Below, one piece after another: positions 30,647 through 38,897 of a stretch of 64,000 bases of DNA. This stretch comes from Novosphingobium sp. PhB57. GTDB taxonomy: Bacteria > Pseudomonadota > Alphaproteobacteria > Sphingomonadales > Sphingomonadaceae. Under the pieces are notes generated by a model. The model did no database searches, was not told the origin of the DNA, and saw only the letters and a list, made by a program, of their open reading frames with translations. The position numbers and the translations under genes were made by a program. Location: positions 124,001 through 188,000 of the forward strand of contig NZ_SMBO01000002.1 of the NCBI RefSeq assembly GCF_004342985.1. The letters run 5' to 3'. How positions within the stretch are numbered: the first letter of the stretch is position 1; every line of letters begins with the position of its first letter.

Positions 30647-33292
30647 ATGAGCACAGCGTCCGAGAAAGCGGGGGTGACCCCGATGATGGCCCAGTACCTT
30701 GCCTTGCGGGAGGTGGCGGGGGACTGCCTGCTGTTCTATCGCATGGGCGACTTCTTCGAGCTGTTCTTCGAGGATGCAAAAATCGCAAGCCAAGTGCTCG
30801 ACATTGCACTTACCACTCGCGGCGAACACGGCGGTCAGCCGATCCCGATGTGCGGCGTGCCGGTCCATGCGGCAGAGGGTTATCTGGCCCGTCTGATCAA
30901 GGCGGGTTGCCGCGTGGCGATTGCCGAACAGACCGAAACGCCGGCCGAAGCCAAGGAGCGCGCCAGAAAGGAAGGCCGGGCTTCCAAGGCGCTGGTCGCG
31001 CGCGATATCGTGCGCTTCGTCACGGCCGGCACGCTCACCGAGGAATCGCTGCTGGAACCGCGCCGCGCCAATGTGCTGGCGGCGGCCTGCGATCTGCGGG
31101 GCACGGTGGGGATCGCGGCCTGCGACATCTCGACCGGGCGCATGGAGCTGGAAGAGTGCCCGCCCGAGCGGCTGGGCGCGGCGCTGGCGCGTCTCGGTGC
31201 GCGCGAACTGGTGGTGCCGGAGGGCTGGGAGCTGGCGCCGGACGGCGCGATCTCGCGTTCGGGGCACGAGTTTTCGTCCGACGGCGGTGACGAGCGGCTG
31301 AAGCTGGTTCACGGCGTCGCCACGCTCGACGGCTTTGGCACCTTCACGCGCGCCATGCTGGCGGCGGCGGGCGGCTTGATCGCCTATCTCGACCATGTCG
31401 GACGCGGCAAGCTGCCGCTGCTGCTGCCGCCGGAAGCGCGCGCGGGCGATGCGGCGCTGGCGATGGACGAGGCGACGCGCGCCAGCCTGGAGATTCTCGA
31501 ATCGTCGCAGGGCGGCCGCAAGGGCAGTCTGGTCGAGGCGATCGACCGCTGCGTGACCGGCGCCGGTGCGCGGCAGCTGGCCGAAGACCTGTCCGCGCCG
31601 CTGACCGATCGCCACGCGATTGCCGAGCGGCTGGAACTCGTCGAATGGCTGCACGACGACCCCCTGCTGCGCGAGGACATGCGCGCCGCGCTGCGAGCGC
31701 AGCCGGATATCGGCCGGGCGCTGGGCCGCGTGGTGGCCGGGCGCGGCAGTCCGCGCGACCTGGGGCAGCTTCGCGACGGTCTGTCGGGCGCGCGCCGGAT
31801 CGGGGAGCGACTGGCGCAGATGGATGGGTTGCCGGTGCTGCTCGACCGGCTGATGCCGGAGCTTGGCGGAAGCCAGGATCATTGGGCCGCCCTGGTCGAT
31901 CACTTCGCGCAGGCGCTGGTGGAAACCCCGCCCACCGAGCGCGGGCAGGGCGGCTATATCGCCAGCGGCTACGATGCCGGGTTGGACGAACTGCGTGTCA
32001 CCTCGGGCAATGCCCGCCGCGCCATCGCCGCGCTGGAAGCGAAATACCGCGAGGAAACCGGCGTCGCCGCGCTGAAGATCAAGCACAACAACGTGCTCGG
32101 CTACTTCATCGAAGTGCCGCAGCGCCATGCCGACAAGCTGCTGGAGCCGGACAGCGGATTTTCGCACCGCCAGACGATGGCCGGGGCCATGCGCTTCAAC
32201 GCGCTCGCCCTGCATGAGGAAGCGAGCCGCATCACCGAGGCAGGTGCCCACGCGCTCGCCGCCGAGGAAGCGCATTTCGAGGGACTGGTGGCCGAAGCCG
32301 TCGCCGCCCGCCATGCGATAGCCCGCACCGCCGCGGCGCTCGCCCGGCTCGACGTCGCCGCCGGACAGGCCGAGCGCGCGGCCGAGGGCGGCTGGGCGCG
32401 GCCCGAAGTGGTGGACGGTCTCTCGCTGGATATCGAGGGCGGCCGTCATCCGGTGGTCGAGGCCGCACTGAAGGTTCAGGGCGAGCGCTTCGTCGCCAAC
32501 GACTGCCGCCTTGCCAGCCATGACCGGCTCTGGCTGATCGGCGGCCCCAACATGGGCGGTAAGTCGACGTTCCTGCGCCAGAACGCGCTGATCGTGCTGC
32601 TGGCGCAGGCGGGCGGCTTCGTGCCGGCCAGGTCTGCCAAGATCGGCATGGTAGACCGCCTGTTCAGCCGCGTCGGCGCTTCGGACAACCTGGCGCGCGG
32701 CCGGTCGACGTTCATGGTCGAGATGGTGGAGACCGCCGCGATCCTGGCGCAGGCGACCGATCGCAGCTTCGTCATCCTCGACGAAGTGGGGCGCGGCACC
32801 TCGACCTATGACGGTCTGGCGCTGGCATGGGCCGTTGCCGAAGCGGTGCACGAAACCAACCGCTGCCGCTGCCTCTTCGCCACGCACTATCACGAGATGG
32901 CGCGGCTGGGAGAGACGTGCGAAGCGCTGTCGCTCCACCACGTCCGCGCGCGCGAGTGGAAGGGCGATCTGGTGCTGCTGCACGAACTGGCCGAAGGTCC
33001 GGCGGATCGCAGCTACGGCCTGGCCGTCGCACGCCTTGCCGGGGTGCCGCCCAAGGTGATCAGCCGCGCCAAGTCGGTGCTGGACAAGCTGGAGAAGGGC
33101 CGCGCCGAGACGGGCGGGCTGGCAGCGGGCCTCGGCGACCTGCCGCTGTTCGCGGCGGCGCACGATGCGCTTGAAGAACAGTGCGACGCCCTGCGCGACA
33201 AGCTGCGCGATATGGACATCGACGCGCTATCGCCGCGTGATGCGCTGGAAATCCTCTACGATCTGAAGCGCGAGGCGGGTACGGACTCTTAA
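30647..33292 (+). CDS. mutS: DNA mismatch repair protein MutS
   Basis: Recognises mismatches and starts repair. The 881-residue protein keeps the mismatch-reading Phe36-X-Glu38 motif (GDFFELF). The ATPase has the P-loop GGPNMGGKSTFLRQ at about residue 632, the Walker B region SFVILDEVGRGTSTYDG, and the ATHYHEM motif. The domain order and length are those of standard MutS. Its end is followed after 23 bp by a small membrane protein gene. Confidence 0.98.
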   Translation: MSTASEKAGVTPMMAQYLALREVAGDCLLFYRMGDFFELFFEDAKIASQVLDIALTTRGEHGGQPIPMCGVPVHAAEGYLARLIKAGCRVAIAEQTETPAEAKERARKEGRASKALVARDIVRFVTAGTLTEESLLEPRRANVLAAACDLRGTVGIAACDISTGRMELEECPPERLGAALARLGARELVVPEGWELAPDGAISRSGHEFSSDGGDERLKLVHGVATLDGFGTFTRAMLAAAGGLIAYLDHVGRGKLPLLLPPEARAGDAALAMDEATRASLEILESSQGGRKGSLVEAIDRCVTGAGARQLAEDLSAPLTDRHAIAERLELVEWLHDDPLLREDMRAALRAQPDIGRALGRVVAGRGSPRDLGQLRDGLSGARRIGERLAQMDGLPVLLDRLMPELGGSQDHWAALVDHFAQALVETPPTERGQGGYIASGYDAGLDELRVTSGNARRAIAALEAKYREETGVAALKIKHNNVLGYFIEVPQRHADKLLEPDSGFSHRQTMAGAMRFNALALHEEASRITEAGAHALAAEEAHFEGLVAEAVAARHAIARTAAALARLDVAAGQAERAAEGGWARPEVVDGLSLDIEGGRHPVVEAALKVQGERFVANDCRLASHDRLWLIGGPNMGGKSTFLRQNALIVLLAQAGGFVPARSAKIGMVDRLFSRVGASDNLARGRSTFMVEMVETAAILAQATDRSFVILDEVGRGTSTYDGLALAWAVAEAVHETNRCRCLFATHYHEMARLGETCEALSLHHVRAREWKGDLVLLHELAEGPADRSYGLAVARLAGVPPKVISRAKSVLDKLEKGRAETGGLAAGLGDLPLFAAAHDALEEQCDALRDKLRDMDIDALSPRDALEILYDLKREAGTDS

Positions 33293-33315
33293 CCCTGCGC
33301 CGCTAGTCTGCGCGG

Positions 33316-33534
33316 ATGTTCGGGCCCAAGATCAGGAATGTCTTCAAGAGCCGGTGGCATGCGCTGTTCTGGTCTGCCAGCATGTTGCTGACGGCCTATT
33401 GCTCCGTGCCCTCGCCGGACGAGGGCGGCGATGCGAATGACGCTGCCCAGTTGGCTGGCACCCTGGCGGCGCATGCCGATAAGCAGCCCCCGGCGCACCG
33501 GAATCCTTGGGCCTTGGACAAGCCGGCGAACTAG
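33316..33534 (+). CDS. small membrane protein downstream of mutS
   Basis: A 72-residue protein of unknown function. It begins MFGPKIRNVFKSRWHALFW, followed by a hydrophobic stretch (about residues 14-29) ending AYCSVPSPDE, then an Ala/Asp-rich tail. AYCSVP could be read as a weak lipobox, but a single signal-anchor helix is more likely. It follows mutS by 23 bp and is probably co-transcribed. Confidence 0.6.
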   Translation: MFGPKIRNVFKSRWHALFWSASMLLTAYCSVPSPDEGGDANDAAQLAGTLAAHADKQPPAHRNPWALDKPAN

Positions 33535-33733
33535 CGGGGCTGGAAGCCCGGCTTGCGCTCCTGGCGAAGGCCGATTCGCCGGCCCGACTCTGTCGAAATG
33601 CGCGGGTCCCATGGTTTCAGGCCGCGCGGCATCTGACGGCAAGGAGCCGCCCCCTGTGCAGGGAGCGGCCCGCGTCCGTTAAAAGCGCCCCGGAACCTGG
33701 CTTTCCGCTTCGGTCCCGGCCTTCAACGCCGCG

Positions 33734-34054
33734 TCAGCTGTCGTCGTCTTCGAAATCCTCGTCGGCGGCGTTCTGGGCGCCGTAACGGTTTTCGAGGTCG
33801 TCCATCGTCTCTTCGCCGCGATAGGCGGACATGTCGATGACGCCGCTGGTGTCCATCTGGTTCATGTGATCGACCAGATCCTCGACGTCATCCTCGTCGT
33901 CGATGCCGCCCTTCACCTTCTCGCTGTCTTCCAGGCCGAAAGGCGCGGTGGCGCGATCCTGTGCCTCTTCGGCGACGGACTGGGCCTGCGCTTCTTCGTC
34001 ATCCTGTTCGGGGTTGAAGGTTTCGGGCGCGGAATCGTCGGGACGTTCGGTCAT
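33734..34054 (-). CDS. acidic protein of unknown function
   Basis: A 106-residue, strongly acidic protein (many Asp and Glu; ends EDFEDDDS). The middle part, VEDLVDHMNQMDTSGVIDMSAYRGEETMDDLENRYG, looks like an ordered, conserved core, while the ends look disordered. No motif assigns a function. It has normal codon use and stands alone between mutS and the 3-hydroxyacyl-CoA dehydrogenase gene. Confidence 0.65.
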   Translation of the reverse strand: MTERPDDSAPETFNPEQDDEEAQAQSVAEEAQDRATAPFGLEDSEKVKGGIDDEDDVEDLVDHMNQMDTSGVIDMSAYRGEETMDDLENRYGAQNAADEDFEDDDS

Positions 34055-34166
34055 GGCGTGTCTCCTTTGCCGGGATAACGGCTAAGGGAACACGCGGGTT
34101 CCGGTATAGGACGAACGCGACGGGAAACAGCTTTCCGTCGCGTTTCCTGTCCGCGCGCCAGACCTG

Positions 34167-35036
34167 TCAGCGAGTAGGAACCGGCACTTCGCCCGAGTAA
34201 TCGTAGAACCCCCGGCCGGACTTGCGGCCGTACCAGCCGGCCTCGACATATTTCTGGAGCAGCGGAGCCGGGCGGTACTTGGGATCGCCGGTGGTCGCCA
34301 GGAACACCTTCATGATCTCGTAGAGCGTATCGAGGCCGACGAAGTCGGCAAGCGTCAGCGGGCCCATCGGATGGTTCGCGCCCAGCCGCATGCCGGCGTC
34401 GATGTCCTCTACCGAGGCCAGCCCCTCGCCCAGCACGAAGATCGCTTCATTGAGCAGCGGGCAGAGGATGCGGTTGACCACGAAGCCGGGGGCATCGCCC
34501 GCCAGCACCACGGTCTTGCCCAGGGCCTCACCGAAGGCTTTCATCCGCGCGGTCGTTTCCTCGGAAGTGGCGAGGCCGGGGATCACTTCCACCAGGCCCA
34601 TGACCGGCACGGGGTTGAAGAAATGCAGCCCGCAGAAGCGCGCCGGATCGGGCGAACTGACGGCCATGCGGGTGATCGGGATCGAACTGGTGTTGGAGGC
34701 CAGGATTGCGTTCGCGCCCAGCACTTCGCCCACGGCGGCAAAGATCTTCAGCTTGATATCCTCGCGCTCGGTCGCGGCCTCGATGATGAGGTCGCAGTCG
34801 CCCATTCCCGAGTAGTCTCCGTCCGTGGTGATGCGGGGCAGCAGCGCGTCCACGTCGGCCTGGGCGATCTTTTCCTTCGCCACCAGCCGGGCCAGGCCCT
34901 TGGCGATGCCGGCCTTGCCCTTCTCGGCGATGTCGATCGAGATGTCGGACAGGACGACGTCCATGCCCTTGCTCGCCACGGTCTGGGCGATGCCCGAGCC
35001 CATGATGCCCGCGCCGATGATTCCGACTTTCCGCAC
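34167..35036 (-). CDS. 3-hydroxybutyryl-CoA dehydrogenase
   Basis: NAD-dependent oxidation of (S)-3-hydroxyacyl-CoA to 3-oxoacyl-CoA, in fatty acid or butyrate metabolism. The 289-residue protein has the NAD-binding [14 protein letters not shown], the [10 protein letters not shown] segment, [15 protein letters not shown] with the catalytic histidine, and the C-terminal domain GAGFVVNR-like sequence [10 protein letters not shown] with [13 protein letters not shown]. The GTG at 35036 is chosen because AGAGGAG stands about eight bases before it and the conserved sequence starts directly there. Confidence 0.92.
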   Translation of the reverse strand: MRKVGIIGAGIMGSGIAQTVASKGMDVVLSDISIDIAEKGKAGIAKGLARLVAKEKIAQADVDALLPRITTDGDYSGMGDCDLIIEAATEREDIKLKIFAAVGEVLGANAILASNTSSIPITRMAVSSPDPARFCGLHFFNPVPVMGLVEVIPGLATSEETTARMKAFGEALGKTVVLAGDAPGFVVNRILCPLLNEAIFVLGEGLASVEDIDAGMRLGANHPMGPLTLADFVGLDTLYEIMKVFLATTGDPKYRPAPLLQKYVEAGWYGRKSGRGFYDYSGEVPVPTR

Positions 35037-35100
35037 TGCCAAACTCCTCTGGTGATCCCTTTGCGCCGGAAGGATTATCATCGGCGCTCGGCGAGGGAAC

Positions 35101-35682
35101 CTAGCGATTCTGGCCGGGTACCCAAAGCACGTCGTCGGCCCCATGGCCATTCACCGCCCGGGCGAGGACGAAGAGATAGTCGCTGAGCCGGTTGAGATAG
35201 CCGAGCGCCGCCGGATTGGTGGGCGTTTCGGCGGCCATGGCGACGGCCGCGCGCTCTGCCTTGCGGGCGGAGGCGCGGGCGATGTGGACACGCGCGGCGG
35301 CCTCGCTGCCGCCGGGCAGGATGAAGCTGCGCAGCGGCTGGAGATGGGCGTTGATCGCGTCGATCTCCGTTTCCAGCCACGTCACTTGCGAGGGGACCAC
35401 GCGCAGGGTCATCTCGCCGGGCGTGAAATCCTCGTCACCAGGGGCCTTGGGCGTCGCGAGATCCGCGCCAAGGTCGAACAGGTCGTTCTGGATACGGGTG
35501 AGCACGGAACCGTGCGGAGTTTCCGTCAGCGCGCAGACGGCGAGGCCGATGGCGCAGTTCGCTTCGTCCACCGCGCCGATCGCTTCCATGCGTGCGGCAT
35601 TCTTGGGCAGGCGGGAGCCGTCGACCAGGCCGGTCGTGCCGTCGTCACCGGTGCGGGTGTAGATCTTGTTGAGACGGACCAA
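35101..35682 (-). CDS. cob(I)alamin adenosyltransferase, PduO type
   Basis: Transfers the adenosyl group of ATP to cob(I)alamin to make coenzyme B12. The 193-residue protein has the ATP-binding N-terminus [16 protein letters not shown], then [41 protein letters not shown] and [14 protein letters not shown], all PduO-type signatures. The start is a TTG at 35682, preceded by AAAGGA, because no ATG or GTG lies close before the conserved beginning VRLNKIYT. It follows the HIG1-type gene by 50 bp. Confidence 0.92.
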   Translation of the reverse strand: MVRLNKIYTRTGDDGTTGLVDGSRLPKNAARMEAIGAVDEANCAIGLAVCALTETPHGSVLTRIQNDLFDLGADLATPKAPGDEDFTPGEMTLRVVPSQVTWLETEIDAINAHLQPLRSFILPGGSEAAARVHIARASARKAERAAVAMAAETPTNPAALGYLNRLSDYLFVLARAVNGHGADDVLWVPGQNR

Positions 35683-35732
35683 GGTGGAATCCTTTGAAAA
35701 TCCGCCCAAGGCGGATTTTGGCGGCGAAAGCC

Positions 35733-35966
35733 CTAGCGCGCCATGGCCAGCAGGATCGCGCAGACGATCACCGCCGCGGCCTGATACTTGATGCGGTTGA
35801 ACATCATCTTGTTCTGGAGGAGCTGGTTCGCCGTGGGCTCCGTGGAGGCGGGATCCCGATTCAGATCTTCCTTCGCGCCCTGCATGAAGGCCACGATACC
35901 GCGCACGAGGCTGACGACGACCATGATCATCAGCAGGATGATGATGGGGATGAGAATGGTGCTCAT
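35733..35966 (-). CDS. HIG1-type twin-transmembrane protein
   Basis: A 77-residue inner-membrane protein with two hydrophobic helices flanking the loop NQLLQNKMMFNRIKYQA. The motif QNKMMFNRIKYQ resembles the HIG1 (hypoxia-induced) domain of alphaproteobacterial proteins and mitochondrial Rcf1-type factors linked to cytochrome oxidase. Its own function is not shown. The ATG overlaps the gluQRS stop by four bases. Confidence 0.8.
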   Translation of the reverse strand: MSTILIPIIILLMIMVVVSLVRGIVAFMQGAKEDLNRDPASTEPTANQLLQNKMMFNRIKYQAAAVIVCAILLAMAR

Positions 35967-36808
35967 GGGCTTTGGTGTAGGCCCGCCGAAAGCGAAATGC
36001 CAGCAGGGAAGCGGTGCTGCCGAAGCGCCTCGGCGATGGCCTTGCCGTCCTCTCCTGCGCGCCGCCGGTCACCCAGCGAGGGCGCGCCGCGACGCTTGGC
36101 GAGTTTGCGCCCGTCCGGCTCCACCAGCAGGGCATGATGATGCCACAACGGCACCGGCAGGCCGAGCAGCGCCTGCAGCAGCCGGTGGACATGGCTCGCC
36201 GGAAACAGGTCCATCCCGCGGGTGACGAGGGAAATGCCGTCGGCCGCGTCGTCCAGCGTGGCGGCCAGGTGATAGCTGGCTGGCAGCTCCTTGCGCAGCA
36301 GCACCACGTCACCGAAGATTTCGGGGGTGGCGGGCTGGAGCCCGGCCCGTTCGTCCGTCCATTCGAGCGGGCCGGTCAGGTCCAGCGCGCCTGCGACGTC
36401 GAGCCGCCAAGCCGCGCCTTCGGGGTCGATCTCCCGGTGGCGGCAGGTGCCTGGATAGACCGGGCCGTCCGGTCCCATTGCGGTGGCTGCGGCGGCGATC
36501 TCGGCGCGGGTGCAGCGGCAGGGATAGAGCAGGCCCAACGCCTTCAGGCGCTCTCCCGCCTCGGCATAACTGTCCAGGCGGCGGGACTGGAAGCGGACGT
36601 CTTCATCCCAGTCCAGGCCGAGCCATTCGAGGTCGCGGAAGAATTCCTCCACGAATTCCGGGCGGCTGCGCTCTCCGTCGATATCCTCGATCCGCAGCAG
36701 GAACGCGCCGCCCCGCGTGCGGGCAAGGTCATGCGCCATCATGGCCGCATAAGCATGGCCGAGGTGCAGCGGGCCGTTGGGGCTGGGGGCGAAGCGGGTG
36801 CGGATCAT
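35963..36808 (-). CDS. gluQRS: glutamyl-Q tRNA(Asp) synthetase
   Basis: Paralogue of glutamyl-tRNA synthetase that attaches glutamate to queuosine in tRNA-Asp. The 281-residue protein lacks an anticodon-binding domain. It has the class I motif APSPNGPLHLGHAYAA, zinc-type ligands CRCTRAE and YPGTCRHR, and the KMSKS-equivalent KLAKR. The start at 36808 gives MIRTRFAPSPNG; the frame extends 14 codons upstream without similarity. It is coupled to the HIG1-type gene by an ATGA overlap. Confidence 0.93.
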   Translation of the reverse strand: MIRTRFAPSPNGPLHLGHAYAAMMAHDLARTRGGAFLLRIEDIDGERSRPEFVEEFFRDLEWLGLDWDEDVRFQSRRLDSYAEAGERLKALGLLYPCRCTRAEIAAAATAMGPDGPVYPGTCRHREIDPEGAAWRLDVAGALDLTGPLEWTDERAGLQPATPEIFGDVVLLRKELPASYHLAATLDDAADGISLVTRGMDLFPASHVHRLLQALLGLPVPLWHHHALLVEPDGRKLAKRRGAPSLGDRRRAGEDGKAIAEALRQHRFPAGISLSAGLHQSP

Positions 36809-36960
36809 CGCTGCTGCTCCTAGCCGCGCTGCGGCGTGCCGCAAGGGCAAGTGGCGATAGGCGTTTCCGTTTCGCGCTTCCGGCGGGGTTCTGGCTGTGC
36901 CTTCGCCTCTGCCGGTGTCCCCTGGCCTTGCCCTGCCTTTGCCTCGACCGCCGCCCCCCC

Positions 36961-37051
36961 TTCGTCATTGCGAGCGCAGCGAAGCAATCCAGGGCGGTTC
37001 GGGGCGGTTCGGGGCGGCTCTGGATTGCTTCGCTGCGCTCGCAATGACGAA
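36961..37051. repeat. REP-like palindromic repeat, copy 2 (perfect 32-bp arms)
   Basis: Arms at 36961-36992 and 37020-37051 are perfect reverse complements, beginning TTCGTCATTGCGAGCGCAGC. The 27-bp loop holds a 10-bp unit (GGCGGTTCGG) repeated twice and a third partial copy. Same family as 27047-27148. Confidence 0.92.
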
Positions 37052-37091
37052 AAGTAGGGCCGAAAGCGGCAGGACTTCACGCACACCCAGG

Positions 37092-37179
37092 CGTGTGGAT
37101 AAGCCTGGCATAACCTGTGCGCCGGGCGTTGGCAGCCTGAGGACATCCTGTGGAATGCTTGTGGCGAACCTGTGGATTG
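37092..37179 (+). repeat. 11-bp-phased array of DnaA-box-like motifs
   Basis: A perfect DnaA-box 9-mer, TGTGGATAA (reverse complement of TTATCCACA), is at 37094. Related TGTGN5 9-mers follow at 37116, 37149, 37160 and 37171, all at exact multiples of 11 bp from the first. Intervening 11-mers are degenerate versions. It may be a DnaA-binding region or a decayed 11-bp tandem repeat. Confidence 0.5.
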
Positions 37180-37285
37180 TTGTATGGCGCGAACCCGGTC
37201 CCGGCTTGACGGCGACTCGCGTAAATGCTGCAAAGAAACTCATGCGTTGCCATGAAACCGCAATCAGGGCCTGCGACAGGAGGCC

Positions 37286-37894
37286 ATGCTCAAGTCGGAG
37301 CTGATCGAGCGCGCGGCCCGGTTCCGCAGCGCGGAGGATGACCCCTCCCGAAGTCTTTCCGACTGTCCTGCCTTAGTGCTCAATGCGGATTACACGCCGC
37401 TTTCTTACTACCCCTTGAGTCTCTGGCCCTGGCAGACCGCGATCAAGGCGATCGTCCTGGAAAGGGTGGACATCATTTCCAGCTACGACCGGGTGGTGCA
37501 CAGTCCCAGCTGGTCGATGCAGATCCCCTCGGTGATCGCCCTGAGGCAATATGTCCGGCCTTCCGAATTCCCCGCCTTCACCCGCTTCAATCTTTTCCTT
37601 CGCGACCGCTTCAGCTGCCAATATTGCGGCTCTCCCCAGCAACTGACGTTCGATCACGTCGTCCCGCGCCGTCTGGGCGGAAGGACCAGCTGGGAAAACA
37701 TCCTCACCGCCTGCGCGCCCTGCAACCTCAAGAAGGGCGGCCGTACCCCCAAACAGGCGAACATGCCGCCGCTGGTGGCCCCGATCCGGCCGACGAGCTG
37801 GCAGCTCCAGGAACGCGGCCGGGCCTTCCCGCCGAACTACCTCCACGAAACGTGGCGGGACTGGCTCTATTGGGACATCGAGCTGGAGGCCTGA
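37286..37894 (+). CDS. HNH endonuclease
   Basis: A 202-residue protein with a zinc-stabilised HNH nuclease domain in its second half: CQYCG, then the catalytic DHVVPRRLGG, and NILTACAPCNLKKG, followed by PKQANMPP. The N-terminal half (ALVLNADYTPLSYYPLSLW) is typical of the widespread chromosomal HNH family, whose natural substrate is unknown. It is not next to a methylase, toxin or phage gene, so restriction or defence is not indicated. Confidence 0.92.
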   Translation: MLKSELIERAARFRSAEDDPSRSLSDCPALVLNADYTPLSYYPLSLWPWQTAIKAIVLERVDIISSYDRVVHSPSWSMQIPSVIALRQYVRPSEFPAFTRFNLFLRDRFSCQYCGSPQQLTFDHVVPRRLGGRTSWENILTACAPCNLKKGGRTPKQANMPPLVAPIRPTSWQLQERGRAFPPNYLHETWRDWLYWDIELEA

Positions 37895-37933
37895 GCCCCC
37901 CGATGCCGCCCCACGCGGGCGCGCCTCCCGAAC

Positions 37934-38266
37934 TCAGCGCTTCCCCGTTCCGCGACGGCACCGGCTGGCCTCGGCGGCCTTCAGGTCGGGATCGACGCGC
38001 ACGTCGGCGTAGGACCACGCTTTCATACCCGGCTTGAAGAAGGCAACTTTCCCGTCTTCGGTCTGGAAAAAGTAGGCGCCGGCCTGGGCGGCATAAGTCT
38101 TGCCCCCCACCGTGATGGCCGGACTCTCGAGCCGGGTGTCGATGACGACCTGGCCGTAGCGCGCGAAGTGGCAAGTGTAGACGGCGGCGCGCTGGTCCGC
38201 GAAAGCGGCGGTACCGCTCACGAAGACGAGCGCGGCGGCGAGTGCCAGGCACGGCCCTGTCCGCAT
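37934..38266 (-). CDS. small exported protein
   Basis: A 110-residue protein with a signal peptide (MRTGPCLALAAALVFVSGTAAFA, cleaved before DQR) and a compact mature domain containing YTCHFARYGQVVIDT and SRCRRG, with two cysteines that may form a disulphide. No family is recognised. Its ATG shares one base with the stop of the flavin reductase gene (TGATG), so the two are probably translationally coupled. Confidence 0.65.
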   Translation of the reverse strand: MRTGPCLALAAALVFVSGTAAFADQRAAVYTCHFARYGQVVIDTRLESPAITVGGKTYAAQAGAYFFQTEDGKVAFFKPGMKAWSYADVRVDPDLKAAEASRCRRGTGKR

Positions 38267-38829
38267 CAGATGCCCAGCATTTCCGGCTTGAACAGCCTTT
38301 TTCGCGACACCCGCTTGCCGGACAGCATGAACTGCCCGTCACCCAGGTAGTGGACGAATTGCGGCGCCTTCGGGCTGGTTGCGGCGCGGATGCGCAGGAC
38401 TTCGAGGATGAACAGGTCGTACTGGCCCACCATGGCGTCGTCATGGAGACGGCATTCGAGCTGGGCGTGGCATTGCGGAAGGAGGGGGGCGGCGACATGG
38501 GCGGCCGGTTCCCGCTCGATGCCGAGATCGGTGAACTTGTCGCAGTCCGCGCCGCTGCAATTGCCGATCCGCACGACCATGTCGAGCAAGTCGGCGGTGG
38601 GTACGTTGATGGTGCACTCGCCGCTCCGTCGCAGCAGCGCATGGCTGTGGTTTCCGCGCGAAACGAGGCAGGAAATCAGCGCAGGCGTGAATTCCAGCAC
38701 CTGGTGCCAGCCCATGGCCATCACGTTGTCCGCAGACGCGCCGGCATCGTGCGTCGCCAGCAGGACGACCGGCCCGGGTTCGAGGAACTGCCGGGCGTGG
38801 GACGGCGGGACTTCGCGCCAGTGAGTCAT
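38266..38829 (-). CDS. flavin reductase domain protein
   Basis: A 187-residue FMN-binding split-barrel protein of the flavin reductase-like family. Visible family features are PVVLLATHDAGASADNVMAMGWHQ, LISCLVSRGNHSHALL, CTINVPTADLLDMVV and HYLGDGQFMLSGKR. It likely reduces flavin with NAD(P)H, perhaps for an oxygenase, but no partner enzyme is nearby. The first gene of a two-gene unit with the small exported protein. Confidence 0.85.
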   Translation of the reverse strand: MTHWREVPPSHARQFLEPGPVVLLATHDAGASADNVMAMGWHQVLEFTPALISCLVSRGNHSHALLRRSGECTINVPTADLLDMVVRIGNCSGADCDKFTDLGIEREPAAHVAAPLLPQCHAQLECRLHDDAMVGQYDLFILEVLRIRAATSPKAPQFVHYLGDGQFMLSGKRVSRKRLFKPEMLGI

Positions 38830-38897
38830 GCAGGGCTCCTTTCCTTTCGGATCAGGAGCGCCTCAGGGCCGGCGCGGTTCCGCCGGCGCAGCTATGG

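Larger units (their letters stand above)
36809..37285. other. spacer with palindrome and DnaA-box-like array
   Basis: 477 bp without a convincing gene. It contains a perfect 32-bp-arm REP-like palindrome and, 41 bp further on, an 11-bp-phased series of TGTGG motifs. Both are listed separately. It lies between the divergent gluQRS and HNH genes. Confidence 0.7.

Noticed and set aside
30632..33163. Long open frame antisense to mutS, and a similar one antisense to maeB (28223-30442)
   Set aside because: Both are codon-bias shadows with no domain similarity.
33646..33669. Imperfect GCCGC/GCGGC hairpin after the mutS-associated gene
   Set aside because: Stem has internal mismatches and no T tract, so it was not called as a terminator.
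36809..37285. Chromosomal origin of replication
   Set aside because: Only one perfect DnaA box is present, no AT-rich unwinding element is obvious and no typical origin gene is adjacent. The phased motifs are kept as a finding only.
37286..37894. HNH gene considered as part of a defence or mobile element
   Set aside because: No methylase, recombinase or phage gene adjoins it and codon use is normal; the family is a common chromosomal one.
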